Assembly: GCA_003255025.1 (NCBI GenBank)
Contig: QANY01008653.1
Coordinates: forward strand, 302,054 to 366,053
Source: Datisca glomerata
Taxonomy: Eukaryota > Streptophyta > Magnoliopsida > Cucurbitales > Datiscaceae
Direction of reading: 5' to 3'
Length of the DNA stretch: 64,000 nt
Shown here: positions 61,216 through 64,000 of the stretch, one piece after another
How the letters are laid out: every line of letters starts with the position of its first letter
Numbering within the stretch: the stretch's first letter is position 1
The notes under the pieces: generated by a model
Seen by the model: only the letters and a program-made list of their open reading frames with translations
What the model was told of the DNA's origin: nothing
Databases searched by the model: none
Made by a program: the position numbers and the translations under genes

Positions 61216-62700
61216 ATAATCACTCATTGATGCATTATGGAAAATAACTCAGAATATCACTCGACACTATCACATGATGCCTTTATGTTTTACTTGATGA
61301 TAGCTTCATCGTCCTCATATGATATTTGATATTATGATTTTGATGTTATCACATGCTGACACCAATCCACTATATGCGCCTTAATGTTATCATATATTAT
61401 CGTAGGATGTCATTACTTGATGTTACTGTTTATTGATATAACTGACATTCTTATATAATGCTACTTACAATTATGAAACTTTGCTACTGTCACGAATTCT
61501 CCTCTATAAGCAGAACTTGATTGTTGAAACATGATTCATTAAAAGGAAAGAATTCGCTGAAACTTTAAATAAGTTGGTAGGCATTTCGCTATGAGGGCGA
61601 CATATGAAAATATGTCCATGATCTTTCAAGTGTGGCCATGATGGGTGGTTTAAATGTTCACACATATATATGTGCCTTTCTTAGGAAATTTCATTCTATT
61701 TTCATGCATATATGCACCTTCTTAGGCAGCATCATGCATGTTTTTACGTATTTGTGTCTTCAAATGATGAATAGTCTGAGGATGACACTTCAAGTAATAT
61801 TATTTTATTTGCTTTGGGAGGTTTTGCCCACACTATTATGTTTATCACTGAAAGTGCATTTATGCTTACTTTATTTGAAAATTTTCCAAATATGCGATTT
61901 TTTCTCCATAAGTAGAGGTTATAAACATATTGTCAAACATTATCATTCACATATAAGTAAATTTGCTATGACATATACCTAGTTCATTATGTCAATCATC
62001 ATACCAGATTGAAATGCAAAAAATGTTGCAAACATATATTTGTTACATCTACTGTCATACATATCTAATTGTACCAATGTCATATTTGAAAGTTCATGTT
62101 TCCCAATAAGTATTATGACATATGCTTCTAGCATGCATCTTCACCGTCAAGCCATTTCTTGGTGAGTTCCATCATGGTTAATTCTCTCAATTCTTCTAGA
62201 TCATTAATATCAGAAAGTGATGTTATATTTATTCGTGACTCTGATGAACTATCTCTAGTAATGTTGAATATTGACACATCATTGAGCTTTATCTGCCAGA
62301 TATGAGCATGATATAGTAAGAGAATATTACTTGGCTTTATTTACTTGTCACGATATACGGGTATTTGAACACACATTGTGAACATGTATACGGTACATAT
62401 ATTATCATGTATATACTTTCGTGCTAACCTTGAACTTAAGGTTGTGCATTGTCGTTCTCTATAACCAACTACTTCTTGCATATTTTAGTGGAGGCTAAAT
62501 GAAAGTAATTGGTACATCATCACATCTAGTTGGGGGCTATAGCAATAAAAATGACCTTACATGATAGATTCAGTGGAGAAACATTCGTCACCAAATTTGA
62601 ACATCTCACAATTCAATGTTTCATAAAAAAAGATTACAACACACAACGAGACAATGTACAAGTTTAACAGCTACGCATTTTAACTTGCACAGGGGGCTTA
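61216..62700. other. internal gypsy sequence, no gene
   Basis: Host-element sequence with TGTCA, TATCAC and ATATGTG-type words. A 116-codon frame at 61632-61982 has no recognisable domain. The purine tract at 62690-62698 precedes the right LTR. Confidence 0.45.
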
Positions 62701-63498
62701 TGTACATGGGTGCACCCCCGTCATTCACATGGTTGACCGTTATAACTTTGACTCTCCTATGAACTACTGCCAAGTTTCAGCTTTAACTTTTTAACGTGAT
62801 TGCTCGATCAACATCAACGAAGTGTAACTTGTATTATTTTGTTCTTTCTATGTACCATTCATATTATTGTAACCACTAACTCAAGTGACGAAGACTTAAG
62901 TGGATCACTTGCCTGGGAACATATCTGGAGGCTGTGGTCTGGTAGGATTTGAACAATATTTGCTATACTGGAAAGTATATCCCTTCACCAGTATAGCCTC
63001 TTTGAGGGCTATGGATGTGCCATCTTCCCATTGATGGAAGATACTTAGTTGTTAGGATATCCCTTAGGAAAGGTCCCAGATGAATATCGTCTATCTTATC
63101 ATTGTGGTCGACACACAATTTATTATTATGAAAAATGATGACTGGACGTTATCATCACAACGAGCTTGTTGAAATGTTATTACGTAGGGTCCACCATCAA
63201 TTAGACACTAGATTAATTAGAGTGGACCCCGCATGAAAGCTTCCCTATTAATAGAGATCTTCCTTTCATTTTAAAGGACTTTAGATACTTTTAACACTTA
63301 GTAGACTTGGAGAATTCTCTCTGAATTCCTGCTCCTAAGAGCATTTTTTCACATTCCATAGGTTGGCTCAAAGTTCTCATCATTCACCATTTAGATCTCA
63401 ACCTCCATATTTCTAGGCTATATTTATCATTTATTATGACTAGATCATACGTGAAACTGCACTCATGTGACGTCACAGTCACACCCCCTTAGCTCATG
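62701..63498 (+). repeat. right LTR of large gypsy-type element
   Basis: Begins exactly with TGTACATGGGTGCACCCCCG after the polypurine tract CACAGGGGGCTTA. Aligned to the left LTR throughout, ending near CCTTAGCTC. Confidence 0.85.
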
Positions 63499-64000
63499 AC
63501 TAAAGCTGATATTTTGTGTGAATGTTCAGATTCGCAAGCTCCAATAATTCAATTGGGAATGGTTGGTTTGGGTAAACCCCTCTTTGGTATGCCTTGATTA
63601 TTTATCTGGACAGAAAATTTTCTTTGGGTGTACCTATTTTTTTAGAGTAATAGTGACGCGTCGTGATTTTGTTAATTTTAAGTAGTCAGTGAAAGATTTT
63701 GAGTGGAATGGAGACTAAGGAAAATGGCTTAACAGTCGAGGATGATAATGCATATAGTTTGCGTACAAGCTGATCAATCCATGTTCCAAAGCGCAAACAT
63801 CGATAAAGGATTTTGAAATAATAAAACTGATCAGCGGATGCAAAGCGCAATTGGTGACTTATTTGTAACAAAGGTTAGGTTCAAACTGCAATAAAATTGA
63901 TGATTAATAAATGGATTCTGTATGATCTACTTTGAATATCTTTTTACAAGATCTAAATTATCTTTCGCATGTTGGACATCATGTCCTACATGCTACATTA
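63499..64000. other. right flank, no gene recognised
   Basis: A 61-codon minus-strand frame (63686-63871) contains LRFGTWIDQLVRKLYALSSS, which could be an exon, but I cannot place it. Confidence 0.35.

Larger units (their letters stand above)
48686..63498 (+). mobile_element. large Ty3-gypsy-type LTR element with nested insertions
   Basis: Two direct ~800-bp repeats 14.0 kb apart behave as LTRs: both begin TGTACATGGGTG, the right one follows a purine tract (CACAGGGGGCT), and the left one contains a TATA box. Inside are a gypsy-like gag remnant (50027), hairpin repeats, a CACTA transposon (50810-54184) and a truncated copia element (55623-61215). Without these two inserts the element would be roughly 5.8 kb. 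No protease, reverse transcriptase or integrase of its own was found, so it is probably non-autonomous. Exact LTR ends and target duplication are not clear. Confidence 0.7.

Overview
The window is nuclear DNA of a flowering plant, most likely a eudicot. This follows from intact plant genes without introns (two hevamine-type class III chitinases, a sphingolipid delta-8 desaturase, an ATL-type RING-H2 gene), Ty1-copia and Ty3-gypsy remnants, a CACTA transposon and organelle-derived DNA. I cannot name the species from sequence alone. There is no bacterial-type gene organisation.

Layout. 1-255 is a minus-strand copia protease remnant. About 1.7-4.9 kb looks like mitochondrial DNA moved to the nucleus: it holds a broken plastid psbC fragment, a mitochondrial-type trnP interrupted by an insert, and copia scraps. 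It abuts the truncated 5' LTR of a decayed copia element (4.9-12.9 kb) whose 3' LTR tail plus flank is duplicated in tandem (12.42-13.72 kb). 14.8-34.7 kb is a tandem segmental duplication. Each unit carries one class III chitinase with its TATA box and, downstream, an array of a short palindrome with alternating CCC and GGG centres. Unit 1 also has a 3.55-kb block with a 1.2-kb polypyrimidine tract. Unit 2 has an extra 2.2-kb block with an assembly gap. 34.9-37 kb holds a minus-strand gypsy gag remnant between two direct repeats.

37-48.7 kb is the gene-bearing part: a delta-8 sphingolipid desaturase (+) and an ATL-type RING-H2 E3 ligase (-), with AT-rich intergenic DNA between them.

48.69-63.5 kb reads as one large gypsy-type LTR element (LTRs at both ends, gag remnant, no pol seen) carrying two nested insertions. 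The first is a 3.4-kb CACTA transposon that holds five ordered exons, with splice sites, of a tafazzin-like acyltransferase gene. The second is a 3'-truncated copia element with a complete 1.87-kb 5' LTR.

The host genes are not an operon or pathway cluster. The chitinases are secreted, defence-type chitin hydrolases kept in two near-identical copies. The desaturase acts in sphingolipid long-chain-base modification at the ER. The RING protein is probably a membrane-anchored ubiquitin ligase. The most notable structures are the gene-capturing CACTA element, the alternating palindrome array, and a shared intron-like leader in the two copia elements.
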